Position numbers and translations under genes: made by a program. Shown in pieces: positions 17,450 to 26,100 of a stretch of DNA of 64,000 nt (its first letter is position 1; each line of letters opens with the position of its first letter). This DNA is from JBGSQR01 sp964509295 (GTDB lineage Bacteria; Desulfobacterota; Desulfuromonadia; Geobacterales; Pseudopelobacteraceae): assembly GCA_964509295.1 (NCBI GenBank), contig CAZDWS010000015.1, forward strand, positions 1 to 64,000, read 5' to 3'. Under the pieces are notes generated by a model. The model saw only the letters and a list, made by a program, of their open reading frames with translations, was not told the DNA's origin and searched no databases.

Positions 17450-18082
17450 ATGAAAAAAGGCATCATTGGAAAAAAACTGGGGATGACCCAGATATTCATG
17501 GAAGATGGCACCTGCATACCGGTAACGGTAATACAGGCTGGTCCTTGTGTTGTTACCCAAAAGAAGACAGAATCTTCTGATGGATACTCAGCTTTACAAG
17601 TCGGATTTGAGTCAGTAGCTGCAGCAACTGCTAATAAGCCGCAGTTGGGCCACTGTACAAAATCTGGGCAAGGCGTTTTTAGGCACCTGCGTGAATTGAA
17701 GCTTGAAGGTACAGAGCTGAACGTAGGTGACACATTGAATGTAGATCAGTTTGTTGAAGGCGATCTTGTTGATGTGACAGGCACCAGTATTGGTAAGGGT
17801 TTTCAGGGCGTTATGAAGCGTTACAACTTCAGTGGTGGTCGCGCTTCTCACGGATCACGTTTTCATCGTGCACCAGGTTCGATCGGGGCATCGGCAACGC
17901 CATCTCGTGTATTTAAAAATAAAAAAATGCCTGGTCAGATGGGTAACGAACGTGTTACAGTGCAACGTTTGCTGGTTATGAGAGTGAACGCTGCTGAAAA
18001 TCTGCTCCTTATAAAAGGAGCAGTTCCGGGCCACAAAAATAATGTTGTTCTTATAAAAAACAGCGTCAAAGCAAGTAATTAA
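17450..18082 (+). CDS. rplC: 50S ribosomal protein L3
   Basis: A 210-residue L3, an early assembly protein near the peptidyl transferase centre. It begins MKKGIIGKKLGMTQIF and contains SHGSRFHRAPGSIG and KKMPGQMGNERVTVQ, the loop that reaches the active site and whose glutamine is methylated in E. coli. ATG follows AGGAACAGAT. Spacing of 26 bases to rpsJ and 14 to rplD is typical of the S10 operon. Confidence 0.98.
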   Translation: MKKGIIGKKLGMTQIFMEDGTCIPVTVIQAGPCVVTQKKTESSDGYSALQVGFESVAAATANKPQLGHCTKSGQGVFRHLRELKLEGTELNVGDTLNVDQFVEGDLVDVTGTSIGKGFQGVMKRYNFSGGRASHGSRFHRAPGSIGASATPSRVFKNKKMPGQMGNERVTVQRLLVMRVNAAENLLLIKGAVPGHKNNVVLIKNSVKASN

Positions 18083-18096
18083 GCAGGAGTATCCGT

Positions 18097-18720
18097 ATGC
18101 CTTCGATAGCAGTTTTTAACATGGACAGGCAGCAGGTTGGTGAAGTTGAGCTGTCTGATGAGATTTTCAATGCTGAGGTAAAAGAGCATCTGATGCACCT
18201 TGCTCTCCGTATTCAGCTTGCTAACCGCAGGGCTGGCACAGTTAAGACCAAGACTCGCTCAGAGGTTGCCGGCGGCGGCAAAAAACCTTTCAAACAGAAA
18301 GGTACTGGCGGAGCCCGTCAAGGTTGTATTAGAGCACCTCATTATCCTGGTGGTGGTCTTGCTTTTGGTCCTAGGCCGAAAGAATATAACCTGAGTATGA
18401 ATAAAAAAGCTCGTAATGCTGCTATTTGTTCTGCGCTCTCATTTCAGTATAAGAACAATAGAATTACTGTTCTTGATAAGCTTGATTTTGATAAGATTTC
18501 TACTAAAGGTTTTATCGGATTCATTAAGCGTTTTGAAATTGAGAAATCGCTTATTATTACAGATGATCTGACAAATAACTTGTTGTTGTCTTGTCGTAAT
18601 GTGCCACACTTTAAGCTTCTAAAACAAGAAGCGTTAAATATTCATGATATGTTGAAGTACAAAAATATTATTATTACTAAGGGCGCTGTACAATCCGTTG
18701 AAGGAGCGCTGCATAAATGA
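18097..18720 (+). CDS. rplD: 50S ribosomal protein L4
   Basis: A 207-residue L4 whose long basic loop (GGGKKPFKQKGTGGARQG, about residues 60-80) lines the exit tunnel where macrolides bind. In E. coli L4 also represses the S10 operon at its leader; the matching leader is not visible here. ATG follows GCAGGAGTATCC. The last codons overlap rplW by four bases (ATGA), which points to coupled translation. Confidence 0.97.
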   Translation: MPSIAVFNMDRQQVGEVELSDEIFNAEVKEHLMHLALRIQLANRRAGTVKTKTRSEVAGGGKKPFKQKGTGGARQGCIRAPHYPGGGLAFGPRPKEYNLSMNKKARNAAICSALSFQYKNNRITVLDKLDFDKISTKGFIGFIKRFEIEKSLIITDDLTNNLLLSCRNVPHFKLLKQEALNIHDMLKYKNIIITKGAVQSVEGALHK

Positions 18721-19001
18721 ATATCTACTCAGTAATTAAGAAACCGCATGTGACTGAAAAAACTTCGATGAGTGGTGAAGCTAACAATACTGTTGCAATA
18801 GTTGTTGATAGAGATGCCAATAAAATCGAGATCAAGCAAGCGGTAGAAACCCTTTTTAAGGTTAAGGTTGACGATGTCAGAACAGTTAATGTGGCAGGCA
18901 AAGTAAAACGTGTCGGTCAGAACTTTGGCAAAAAGTCAAACTGGAAAAAGGCCTATGTGACTCTTCAAAAGGGTCAGTCCTTAGATTTCTTTGAGGTTTA
19001 A
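18717..19001 (+). CDS. rplW: 50S ribosomal protein L23
   Basis: A 94-residue L23 (IYSVIKKPHVTEKTS; FKVKVDDVRTVNV). L23 lies at the tunnel exit and is the docking point for trigger factor and signal recognition particle. The ATG overlaps the rplD stop, with GTTGAAGGAGCG upstream inside rplD as Shine-Dalgarno. Length is normal; rplB follows after 21 bases. Confidence 0.97.
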   Translation: MNIYSVIKKPHVTEKTSMSGEANNTVAIVVDRDANKIEIKQAVETLFKVKVDDVRTVNVAGKVKRVGQNFGKKSNWKKAYVTLQKGQSLDFFEV

Positions 19002-19022
19002 TTAACACATTCGGGGTTCACA

Positions 19023-19847
19023 ATGGGAATCAAGATTTATAAGCCAACATCGCCAGGGCGTAGGCATCAGACCTGTTCGACGTTCGAAGAGATTACGACA
19101 ACAACACCGGAAAAGTCTCTTCTTATAAAACTGAAGAAGACTGGTGGTAGAAACGCACTTGGACGTGTTACAGCGCGTCACCAGGGTGGCGGTCATAAAC
19201 AGAAATATCGTATTATCGATTTCCGTCGTGACAAGCTCAGCATACCTGCAAAAGTGGCCAGTATCGAATATGATCCTTGCAGAAGTGCACGTATTGCACT
19301 TCTTCATTATGTTGATGGTGAGAAACGTTATATTCTCGCTCCACTTGATTTAAAAGTTGGAGACACCATTATCAGCGGTCCTGAAGCCGATATTAAGCCT
19401 GGTAACGCTTTGCCACTGAAATCAATTCCTCTTGGTACTATTATTCATAATATCGAGTTGAAAATTGGTAAAGGTGCTCAGTTAGCCAGAAGTGCAGGAA
19501 CATTTGCGCAGCTGATGGCAAAAGACGGAAGATATTCACAAGTCAAATTACCTTCTGGTGAAGTTCGTATGGTCCTACAGGACTGTTATGCAACAATTGG
19601 CCAGGTTGGAAATGTTGATCATGAAAAAGTTAATATTGGTAAAGCTGGTCGTTCTCGTTGGTTGGGTAAGCGTCCTAAAGTCAGGGGTGTTGCGATGAAC
19701 CCTGTCGACCATCCGCACGGTGGTGGTGAGGGACGTACATCTGGTGGACGTCACCCAGTTACTCCATGGGGTATTCCGACTAAGGGTTATAAAACTCGAA
19801 CCAATAAGTCTTCTGATCGCTTCATAGTTAAGAAGCGTAGCAAATAA
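19023..19847 (+). CDS. rplB: 50S ribosomal protein L2
   Basis: A 274-residue L2, one of the most conserved ribosomal proteins, needed for subunit joining and peptidyl transfer. The signature HPHGGGEGRTSGGRHP near the C-terminus includes the conserved histidine. The N-terminus MGIKIYKPTSPGRRHQT is typical. The Shine-Dalgarno is only moderate (GGGGTTCACA), but the start is fixed by homology. rpsS lies 18 bases downstream. Confidence 0.98.
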   Translation: MGIKIYKPTSPGRRHQTCSTFEEITTTTPEKSLLIKLKKTGGRNALGRVTARHQGGGHKQKYRIIDFRRDKLSIPAKVASIEYDPCRSARIALLHYVDGEKRYILAPLDLKVGDTIISGPEADIKPGNALPLKSIPLGTIIHNIELKIGKGAQLARSAGTFAQLMAKDGRYSQVKLPSGEVRMVLQDCYATIGQVGNVDHEKVNIGKAGRSRWLGKRPKVRGVAMNPVDHPHGGGEGRTSGGRHPVTPWGIPTKGYKTRTNKSSDRFIVKKRSK

Positions 19848-19865
19848 CGCGCGAGAGGCTGATAA

Positions 19866-20144
19866 ATGGCACGTTCAATAAAAAAAGGGCCTTTTGTAGA
19901 TGGTCACCTGATCAAAAAAGTTCAGGCAGAGAGCCCAGGCTCTAAAAAAATTATTAAAACCTGGTCACGTCGTTCAACAATTACGCCTGACTTCATTGGT
20001 ATCAATCTCGCTGTGCACAATGGACGTAAGTTCATTCCAGTGTACGTTACAGAAAATATGGTTGGTCATAAACTCGGTGAGTTTTCTCCAACAAGGACTT
20101 TTCACGGACACGCAGCTGATAAAAAGAGTAAAGTTAAGAAGTAG
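19866..20144 (+). CDS. rpsS: 30S ribosomal protein S19
   Basis: A 92-residue S19 (MARSIKKGPFVDGHL; TWSRRSTITPDFIG; HKLGEFSPTRTFHGH). It forms part of the 30S head and contacts S13 and the large subunit. ATG follows GAGAGGCTGATAA. It lies between rplB and rplV in the universal order. Confidence 0.98.
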   Translation: MARSIKKGPFVDGHLIKKVQAESPGSKKIIKTWSRRSTITPDFIGINLAVHNGRKFIPVYVTENMVGHKLGEFSPTRTFHGHAADKKSKVKK

Positions 20145-20158
20145 TTAAGGAGCTTGAA

Positions 20159-20494
20159 ATGGAATCCAGCGCAAAACTGACATCTGTCCGTCTGTCTCCG
20201 CGTAAGACCAGACTAGTTGTAGATCTCGTTAGAGGCAAGGCCATTCAAGAGGCACTTAATACTCTGAGATTTATGCCGCAACCGTCCGCGAAGCTTATCA
20301 GTAAACTGTTGAAGTCAGCGGTTGCTAATGCAGAACAAAAGGGCGTTTCAGATGTTGACAATTTATTTGTTAAGTCGATTTTTGTAGACGGTGGTGCAGT
20401 GCTTAAACGTTTTCTGCCACGTGCTATGGGCCGTGCCAGTAAAATCCGCAAGCCCACAAGTCACATTTGTGTTACACTATCAGATTTGAAATAG
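20159..20494 (+). CDS. rplV: 50S ribosomal protein L22
   Basis: A 111-residue L22 whose beta-hairpin (about residues 80-100, VLKRFLPRAMGRASKIRKPT) reaches into the exit tunnel near the macrolide site and SecM-type stalling point. ATG follows TAAGGAGCTTGAA, 14 bases after rpsS. Ends normally; rpsC begins 22 bases later. Confidence 0.98.
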   Translation: MESSAKLTSVRLSPRKTRLVVDLVRGKAIQEALNTLRFMPQPSAKLISKLLKSAVANAEQKGVSDVDNLFVKSIFVDGGAVLKRFLPRAMGRASKIRKPTSHICVTLSDLK

Positions 20495-20516
20495 TTTCAT
20501 TCCGTGGAGGTGTAGT

Positions 20517-21149
20517 TTGGGACAAAAAGTTAATCCGATAGGCTTCAGGCTTGGAGTTATAAAAACATGGGACTCCAAATGGTACGCTGAAGCCGATTAT
20601 GCAAAACTTTTGCATGAGGATATTAAAATTCGCGCATTCTTGAAGAAGCGTCTTTATAGTTCAGGCGTCTCGAAAATAGAAATCGAGCGTGCAGCTAATA
20701 AGACCAAAATTAATATTTTTACTGCAAGACCTGGTCTGATTATTGGTAAAAAAGGTTCTGAGGTCGAAATCATTAAGAAAGATTTGGCGAACCTCACCTC
20801 CAAGGAAATTTTCATCAATATCATTGAAGTTCGTAAGCCAGAGCTTGATGCACAGCTAGTAGCGGAAAACGTTGCTTTGCAGTTAGAGCGCCGAATTGCT
20901 TTCCGACGTGCTATGAAGAAAAGTGTTACATCTGCACTTAAGTTCGGAGCAAAAGGAATTAGAATTACCTGCTCCGGTCGACTTGGTGGTGCAGAGATGT
21001 CACGAACTGAGTGGTATCGTGAAGGTCGTGTTCCTTTGCATACTTTACGTGCAGATATAGACTATGGTTTTGCTGAAGCTAAGACAACCTACGGCCTTAT
21101 TGGCATCAAGGTTCTTATTTTCAAGGGTGAAGTTCTCCCCGGTCATTAA
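20517..21149 (+). CDS. rpsC: 30S ribosomal protein S3
   Basis: A 210-residue S3 starting (M)GQKVNPIGFRLGV, with a KH domain (GLIIGKKGSEVEIIKKDL, about 75-92) that lines the messenger entry channel and takes part in helicase action, then the C-terminal domain (GRLGGAEMSRTEWYREGRVP). TTG is the start, directly at the conserved N-terminus, with GTGGAGGTG upstream. No C-terminal extension. Confidence 0.98.
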   Translation: MGQKVNPIGFRLGVIKTWDSKWYAEADYAKLLHEDIKIRAFLKKRLYSSGVSKIEIERAANKTKINIFTARPGLIIGKKGSEVEIIKKDLANLTSKEIFINIIEVRKPELDAQLVAENVALQLERRIAFRRAMKKSVTSALKFGAKGIRITCSGRLGGAEMSRTEWYREGRVPLHTLRADIDYGFAEAKTTYGLIGIKVLIFKGEVLPGH

Positions 21150-21180
21150 ATAATACTTTGCAGAACAGGAGTAAGTTTCA

Positions 21181-21603
21181 ATGTTAATGCCGAAGCGGGT
21201 TAAACATAGAAAGCAAATGAAAGGTCGTATGTCCGGTAAACCTTGCCGTGGTATTACACTTTCTTTCGGAGAATTCGGTATCCAGGCCACTGAATGCGGT
21301 TGGTTGGATTCAAGACAAATAGAAGCTGCCCGTATTGCTATGACTCGTTATATCAAGAGGGGTGGTAAAATCTGGATCAGGGTTTTCCCTGATAAACCAC
21401 TTACATCCAAACCTGCAGAGACTAGGATGGGTAAAGGTAAAGGTTCACCTGATTCTTGGGTTGCCGTTATCAGACCCGGTACTATCCTTTATGAGATGGA
21501 AGGTGTAACAGAAGAAATTGCACGTGAAGCGCTAAGGCTTGCTGCTCACAAACTGCCAATTTCAACGAAGTTTATTGCAAGAGGTGAAAATAATGAAGCC
21601 TAA
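21181..21603 (+). CDS. rplP: 50S ribosomal protein L16
   Basis: A 140-residue L16 (MLMPKRVKHRKQMKGRMSGK; RGGKIWIRVFPDKPLTSKP; ETRMGKGKGSPD). It helps position A-site tRNA and needs late assembly. ATG follows ACAGGAGTAAGTTTCA. Its 3' end overlaps rpmC by 11 bases, suggesting translational coupling. Confidence 0.98.
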   Translation: MLMPKRVKHRKQMKGRMSGKPCRGITLSFGEFGIQATECGWLDSRQIEAARIAMTRYIKRGGKIWIRVFPDKPLTSKPAETRMGKGKGSPDSWVAVIRPGTILYEMEGVTEEIAREALRLAAHKLPISTKFIARGENNEA

Positions 21604-21781
21604 TGAGTTGCGTAACTTGTCTGCAGAAGGTCTTGTTGCCAAGAAGAGTGAGCTCACTCAGGAGCTCTTTAACCTTAAATTCCAGCTGCATACCGGTAGA
21701 CTAGAAAATACCGCCAAGTTGAAATACATTCGACAGAATATCGCCAGGATTAATACTATCCTTTGCGAGAACAAGGCATAG
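21593..21781 (+). CDS. rpmC: 50S ribosomal protein L29
   Basis: A 62-residue two-helix protein (MKPNELRNLSAEGLVAKKSE; LFNLKFQLHTGRLENTAKL) near the tunnel exit next to L23. The ATG at 21593 is chosen since AGAGGTGAAAATA stands before it and the family N-terminus begins there; an upstream ATG would add 18 residues read from rplP in another frame. Confidence 0.96.
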   Translation: MKPNELRNLSAEGLVAKKSELTQELFNLKFQLHTGRLENTAKLKYIRQNIARINTILCENKA

Positions 21782-21791
21782 GGAGCATCAG

Positions 21792-22040
21792 ATGAGTGAA
21801 CGTGGTCACAGAAGGACGCAGGTTGGAGTAGTAGTTAGCGACAAAATGGATAAAACGATTGTAGTTAAGGTAGATCGTCTGATAAAACATTCTGTCTATA
21901 ATAAATACATCAAACGTAGTGCAAAATATAAAGTTCATGATGAAAACAACAGTTGCAAAATCGGTGATCGAGTTCAAATTATTGAGTGTCGTCCTTTAAG
22001 CAAGGATAAACGATGGAATCTGAAGCAGATCAGCGAATAA
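21792..22040 (+). CDS. rpsQ: 30S ribosomal protein S17
   Basis: An 82-residue S17 with an OB-fold (RRTQVGVVVSDKMDKTIVVKV; CKIGDRVQIIECRPLSKDKRW). It binds 16S rRNA early in assembly. ATG follows AGGGAGCATCAG, 10 bases after rpmC. It ends the S10 group; the spc group begins with rplN 29 bases later without a visible terminator or promoter. Confidence 0.97.
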   Translation: MSERGHRRTQVGVVVSDKMDKTIVVKVDRLIKHSVYNKYIKRSAKYKVHDENNSCKIGDRVQIIECRPLSKDKRWNLKQISE

Positions 22041-22069
22041 TGCATCTTTTAAGACAGGGGTACTAAGTA

Positions 22070-22438
22070 ATGATACAGATGCAATCAATACTGGACGTAG
22101 CCGATAACTCCGGCGCCAAGAAGCTCTTCTGCATCAAGGTGCTGGGCGGATCAAAACGTAAATATGCTGGAATTGGCGATATAATTGTTGCTTCAGTTCG
22201 TGAAGCACTTCCTAATTCCAAAGTTAAAAAAGGCGATGTTGTTAAAGCCGTTATTGTTCGTACAGCTAAAGAGTTGGGTCGTTTGGACGGTTCATATATC
22301 CGTTTTGATGATAACTCAGGCGTTGTTATTAACAATGCAAAAGAACCGGTCGGAACACGTATTTTTGGCCCTGTTGCCAGGGAATTGCGAGCCAAAAAGT
22401 TTATGAAAATTATTTCCCTAGCACCAGAAGTACTCTAA
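22070..22438 (+). CDS. rplN: 50S ribosomal protein L14
   Basis: A 122-residue L14 (MIQMQSILDVADNSGAKKL; KGDVVKAVIVRTAKELGR; GTRIFGPVARELR). It forms intersubunit bridges and is the site bound by the silencing factor RsfS. ATG follows ACAGGGGTACTAAGTA. It begins the spc gene group. Confidence 0.98.
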   Translation: MIQMQSILDVADNSGAKKLFCIKVLGGSKRKYAGIGDIIVASVREALPNSKVKKGDVVKAVIVRTAKELGRLDGSYIRFDDNSGVVINNAKEPVGTRIFGPVARELRAKKFMKIISLAPEVL

Positions 22439-22458
22439 CAGGAATCGGAGAAACTTAG

Positions 22459-22785
22459 ATGCAAGCCACTAAATCTCATGTCAGTAAGGGCGAGTTGGTA
22501 ATGGTAGTTGCCGGTAAAGAAAAAAATAAAACCGGTAAAATACTTCGTCTTCTGCCCAAAAAAGATAGTGTTATAGTTGAGGGCCTTAATCTGGCTAAAA
22601 GGCATATTAAAGCTCGTGGCAACGAGGCTGGCGGGATCAAGGAAAAAGAAGCTGCGATCCACATTTCTAATGTTATGCCGTATTGTTCCAAATGTGCAAA
22701 GCCGGTAAGAACTCGTAAACAGGTTCTTGAAAACGGCGAAAAACAGAGAATTTGCGTTAAATGCAACAGCTCTCTAGAGAAATAG
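22459..22785 (+). CDS. rplX: 50S ribosomal protein L24
   Basis: A 108-residue L24, an assembly starter near the tunnel exit. An N-terminal KOW motif (VSKGELVMVVAGKEKNKTGKI) binds 23S rRNA. The C-terminal part has CSKC and CVKC pairs (about residues 75-78 and 99-102), a zinc-ribbon pattern found in many but not all L24 proteins. ATG follows GGAATCGGAGAAACTTAG. Confidence 0.97.
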   Translation: MQATKSHVSKGELVMVVAGKEKNKTGKILRLLPKKDSVIVEGLNLAKRHIKARGNEAGGIKEKEAAIHISNVMPYCSKCAKPVRTRKQVLENGEKQRICVKCNSSLEK

Positions 22786-22801
22786 ACTGGAGGAACGAAT
22801 A

Positions 22802-23341
22802 ATGGCTCGACTGAAAGAAATTTATAATACAGAGATTATTCCAAAGTTACGCGCTGACTTTAGCTACGACAATATTATGGAAGTTCCAAAAATTGTTAAA
22901 GTAGTCGTTAATATGGGACTTGGCGAAGCTATCCAGAATGTTAAAATTCTTGATTCGGCAGTCGTTGAGCTTAATACGATTACCGGCCAAAAGTCCGTTG
23001 TTACTAAAGCCAAAAAATCAATTGCTACCTTTAAGCTCCGTCAGGGAATGCCTATAGGTTGCATGGTTACACTTAGACGCGAAAGAATGTATGAGTTTCT
23101 TGATCGTTTAATTAATGTCTCACTTCCGCGAGTTCGAGACTTTAAAGGTGTTTCGGCCAAGGCTTTTGATGGCAATGGAAATTATACGCTTGGTGTAAAG
23201 GAACAGCTTATTTTTCCTGAAATCAACTATGATAAAGTTGATAAAATCAAGGGTATGAATATAACTATTGTAACTACCGCAAAGACAGACGAAGAAGGTA
23301 GAGCGTTACTTAAGTACTTGGGCATGCCGTTCAGGAACTAA
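22802..23341 (+). CDS. rplE: 50S ribosomal protein L5
   Basis: A 179-residue L5 that holds 5S rRNA and contacts P-site tRNA. Diagnostic stretches are NIMEVPKIVKVVVNMGLGEA, GQKSVVTKAKKSIATFKLR and GMNITIVTTAKTDEEGRALL. ATG follows CTGGAGGAACGAATA. Standard length; followed after 18 bases by the small rpsN. Confidence 0.98.
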   Translation: MARLKEIYNTEIIPKLRADFSYDNIMEVPKIVKVVVNMGLGEAIQNVKILDSAVVELNTITGQKSVVTKAKKSIATFKLRQGMPIGCMVTLRRERMYEFLDRLINVSLPRVRDFKGVSAKAFDGNGNYTLGVKEQLIFPEINYDKVDKIKGMNITIVTTAKTDEEGRALLKYLGMPFRN

Positions 23342-23359
23342 GACTATCTGGAGGATTCC

Positions 23360-23545
23360 GTGGCAAAAGTTTCAATGATCATTAAATCCCAGCGTAAACC
23401 AAAGTTTAAGGTTCAACAACATAGCCGTTGCTTGGTTTGCGGCAGACCGAAGGCATTTTACCGTAAGTTCAAAATGTGTAGGATTTGTCTTCGTAAATAT
23501 GCATCAATGGGCCAGATCCCCGGCGTGATTAAATCGAGCTGGTAA
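23360..23545 (+). CDS. rpsN: 30S ribosomal protein S14, zinc-binding type
   Basis: A 61-residue short S14 with four zinc cysteines in CLVCGRPKAFYRKFKMCRIC, the type Z (C+) form, in contrast to the roughly 100-residue zinc-free form of enterics. GTG start after CTGGAGGATTCC. Located between rplE and rpsH as in most bacteria. Whether a zinc-free paralogue exists elsewhere cannot be seen here. Confidence 0.97.
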   Translation: MAKVSMIIKSQRKPKFKVQQHSRCLVCGRPKAFYRKFKMCRICLRKYASMGQIPGVIKSSW

Positions 23546-23584
23546 TCAACAACGATTGAAGAAATCGACAGGAGCAAACGTACG

Positions 23585-23983
23585 ATGTCCATGACAGATC
23601 CAATCGCCGATATGCTAACCAGAATTAGAAATGCTAACATGGTTAAGCACCAGAAGGTTGATATTCCATCTTCAACCTTAAAGGTAAATATTGCTGCCGT
23701 CCTTAAACAGGAAGGTTTTATTAAGAACTACAAGGTTATTTCCGATAATCTACAGGGAGTTCTTAGAGTTTACCTGAAATATATTGATGAAAAAGATTGC
23801 GTTATTAATGAAATTAAGCGTATTAGCAAGCCAGGCGGCCGCGTTTATGTTAAGTCTGACGACATTCCTGTTGTCAAAAGCGGTATTGGAATTGCTATTC
23901 TTTCTACCTCTAAGGGTATCATTACTGATAACGCAGCCCGCAAGGCTGGTTTAGGTGGAGAGATTCTCTGCACCGTTTGGTAA
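23585..23983 (+). CDS. rpsH: 30S ribosomal protein S8
   Basis: A 132-residue S8 (MTDPIADMLTRIRNANMVKH; KPGGRVYVKSDDIPVVKSGIG; STSKGIITDNAARKAGLGGE). It binds the 16S central domain and in E. coli also represses the spc operon near rplE; such a site was not confirmed here. ATG at 23585 follows GACAGGAGCAAACGTACG; a second ATG two codons later is possible. Confidence 0.97.
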   Translation: MSMTDPIADMLTRIRNANMVKHQKVDIPSSTLKVNIAAVLKQEGFIKNYKVISDNLQGVLRVYLKYIDEKDCVINEIKRISKPGGRVYVKSDDIPVVKSGIGIAILSTSKGIITDNAARKAGLGGEILCTVW

Positions 23984-24008
23984 TCAAGAAATCAAGGAGC
24001 ATGAAGCA

Positions 24009-24548
24009 ATGTCGAGAATAGGGAAGCTTCCCATAGAGATAGCTAAAGGCGTTTCGATTAATTATAACGATTCTGTTTTGACTGTTAAAGGTCCTAATGG
24101 GACATTAGCTCGTCAGATCATGTCTTGTGTTACTTTGGGTATTACTGACTCAAGTATCACAGTAACCAGAGTTGATGATTCAAATATTGCAAGATCAGCA
24201 CATGGTTTGACAAGAACCCTTATTAATAATATGGTTGTTGGTGTTACCAAGGGGTTCCAGACGAATCTTGAGATCAATGGTGTTGGTTATCGTGCGGAAG
24301 TTAAAGGAAGTGAACTTCATTTAAGTCTTGGTTATTCACATCCCATACATTTCCCGATACCAGAAGGCATCGCAATTGATGTTGAAAAGATGACAAAGGT
24401 TTCGATTAAGGGGTTTGATAAGGAATTGGTGGGCCAAACTGCCGCTAAAATCAGATCCTTCCGTGCACCTGAGCCTTATAAAGGCAAAGGAATTAAGTAT
24501 GCTGACGAGACTATTCTGAGAAAAGCCGGTAAAACAGGCAAAAAGTAG
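24009..24548 (+). CDS. rplF: 50S ribosomal protein L6
   Basis: A 179-residue L6 with two repeated domains, near the sarcin-ricin loop where translation factors bind. It begins MSRIGKLPIEIAKGV and ends with the family motif RAPEPYKGKGIKYADE. The ATG at 24009 is chosen from the conserved N-terminus and the AAGGAGCATGAAGCA before it, rather than an upstream in-frame start overlapping rpsH. Confidence 0.97.
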   Translation: MSRIGKLPIEIAKGVSINYNDSVLTVKGPNGTLARQIMSCVTLGITDSSITVTRVDDSNIARSAHGLTRTLINNMVVGVTKGFQTNLEINGVGYRAEVKGSELHLSLGYSHPIHFPIPEGIAIDVEKMTKVSIKGFDKELVGQTAAKIRSFRAPEPYKGKGIKYADETILRKAGKTGKK

Positions 24549-24567
24549 TCTTTATAAGGAGATTGTC

Positions 24568-24933
24568 GTGGCTAAAACTGCAATAAAAACAATTACAAGA
24601 TTAAAGCGCCAGGTTAGGGTTCGTAAAAAAGTTCGTGGTACTGTTGAACGTCCTCGGTTGAATGTATTTAAGAGCGCGCGTCACATTTATGCACAGCTAA
24701 TTGACGATGCTAAAGGCGTTACGTTAGTTGCGTGTTCGACTTTGTCCGAAGGCACCGACTCACTTACATATACAGGTAACGTTGACGCTGCTGTTTTTGT
24801 TGGTAAAGAAATAGCTCGTTTGGCAATAGAAAAAGGTTTTTCGTCTGTGGTATTTGACCGTAATGGTTTTTTGTACCATGGCAGAATTAAAGCACTGGCT
24901 GATTCAGCCCGTGAATCAGGGCTTGTTTTTTAA
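24568..24933 (+). CDS. rplR: 50S ribosomal protein L18
   Basis: A 121-residue L18 that binds 5S rRNA with L5. It contains RVRKKVRGTVERPRLNVFKS, HIYAQLIDD and the C-terminal DRNGFLYHGRIKALADSARE. GTG start after TAAGGAGATTGTC. Normal length and place between rplF and rpsE. Confidence 0.97.
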   Translation: MAKTAIKTITRLKRQVRVRKKVRGTVERPRLNVFKSARHIYAQLIDDAKGVTLVACSTLSEGTDSLTYTGNVDAAVFVGKEIARLAIEKGFSSVVFDRNGFLYHGRIKALADSARESGLVF

Positions 24934-24953
24934 AGCGTTCGAGGAGGTTTTCA

Positions 24954-25442
24954 TTGAGTAGAATAAATCCAGCGGATCTGAATCTTACTGACCGTGTAGT
25001 TCATATCAGCCGAGTTGCCAAGGTAGTCAAGGGCGGCCGTCGCTTTAGTTTTTCAGCACTTATTGTTGTTGGTGATGGAAGCGGATATGTAGGTTATGGT
25101 CTTGGCAAGGCGAACGAAGTCCCTGAAGCAATCAGAAAAGGCGTTGAGCAAGCAAAGAAAAACCTGATTAAAGTTCCAGTCAGTCCAAACCAAAGTATTC
25201 CTTTTGAAATTGAAGGAAAGTTTGGTGCAGGTAGATTGCTTATGAAGCCTGCTTCAGCAGGTACTGGTGTTATTGCTGGCGGAGCTGCACGTGCTATTTT
25301 TGAAGCAGCTGGTATTAATAACATTTTGTCAAAATGCCTTGGATCAAATAACCCACACAATGTCGTTAAGGCTGCTTTTGCTGGTTTGAAGCGTCTTAAA
25401 ACTCCGGAAGAAATTGCCGCACGTCGCGGTTTGACTGATTAA
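24954..25442 (+). CDS. rpsE: 30S ribosomal protein S5
   Basis: A 162-residue S5 involved in decoding accuracy and messenger entry. The N-terminal dsRBD-like domain has GGRRFSFSALIVVGDGSGYVG and the C-terminal part GTGVIAGGAARAIFEAAG. TTG start at 24954 after CGAGGAGGTTTTCA. rpmD follows after 18 bases. Confidence 0.98.
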   Translation: MSRINPADLNLTDRVVHISRVAKVVKGGRRFSFSALIVVGDGSGYVGYGLGKANEVPEAIRKGVEQAKKNLIKVPVSPNQSIPFEIEGKFGAGRLLMKPASAGTGVIAGGAARAIFEAAGINNILSKCLGSNNPHNVVKAAFAGLKRLKTPEEIAARRGLTD

Positions 25443-25460
25443 TCATTGAGGTAAGCTGCT

Positions 25461-25640
25461 ATGAATGCAAAGTTACAGGTTACACTTGTAAAAAGTACAA
25501 TTGGTAGGCCACAAAAACATAAAAATATTGTTGCTGGGCTCGGCTTGAAAAAACTTAATATGACTGTAGAGCATAACGATACACCTGAAGTTAGAGGAAT
25601 GATCGCTAAAATCAGCCATATGCTGAATATCGCACAGTAA
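25461..25640 (+). CDS. rpmD: 50S ribosomal protein L30
   Basis: A 59-residue L30 with the motif VTLVKSTIGRPQKHKNIVAG and the C-terminal EVRGMIAKISHMLNI. It is a peripheral large-subunit protein. ATG follows GAGGTAAGCTGCT. Small size makes it easy to miss, but the sequence and the position between rpsE and rplO are diagnostic. Confidence 0.96.
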   Translation: MNAKLQVTLVKSTIGRPQKHKNIVAGLGLKKLNMTVEHNDTPEVRGMIAKISHMLNIAQ

Positions 25641-25656
25641 ATAAAGGTGGTTTAGA

Positions 25657-26100
25657 ATGGATTTAAATACTCTTAGGCCCGCACTGGGATCAACTAAACA
25701 ATCTAAACGTATTGGTAGAGGCCCTGGTTCAGGTCACGGAAAGACTTCTACCAAAGGACATAAAGGACAAAAAGCGCGTTCTGGTGGCAGTATCAAAGCT
25801 GGTTTTGAGGGTGGACAAATGCCACTTCAGAGGCGTCTGCCGAAACGTGGTTTTACACCCATCGATCGTATTGTATACTCGTTAGTTAATGTTGATCAGC
25901 TAGAGGTTTTTGAAGCTGGTTCATTGGTTGATGCATGTGCTCTTGCGGCAAAAGGTTTGATTAAATCGGCTAAATGTCATGTCAAAATACTTGGCAGCGG
26001 GGAAATATCAAAGTCTTTGAACGTAGCAGGTGCAAAGTTCAGCCAAACGGCAAAAGATAAGATTGTTGCTGCTGGTGGTTCGGTAGAGGAGAAAGCTTAG
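25657..26100 (+). CDS. rplO: 50S ribosomal protein L15
   Basis: A 147-residue L15 with the glycine-rich basic N-terminus (RIGRGPGSGHGKTSTKGHKG, about 18-37) and KAGFEGGQMPLQRRLPKRGF. It is a late-assembly 23S rRNA binder. ATG follows AAAGGTGGTTTAGA. Its stop codon shares one base with the secY start, indicating coupling of L15 and SecY synthesis. Confidence 0.97.
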   Translation: MDLNTLRPALGSTKQSKRIGRGPGSGHGKTSTKGHKGQKARSGGSIKAGFEGGQMPLQRRLPKRGFTPIDRIVYSLVNVDQLEVFEAGSLVDACALAAKGLIKSAKCHVKILGSGEISKSLNVAGAKFSQTAKDKIVAAGGSVEEKA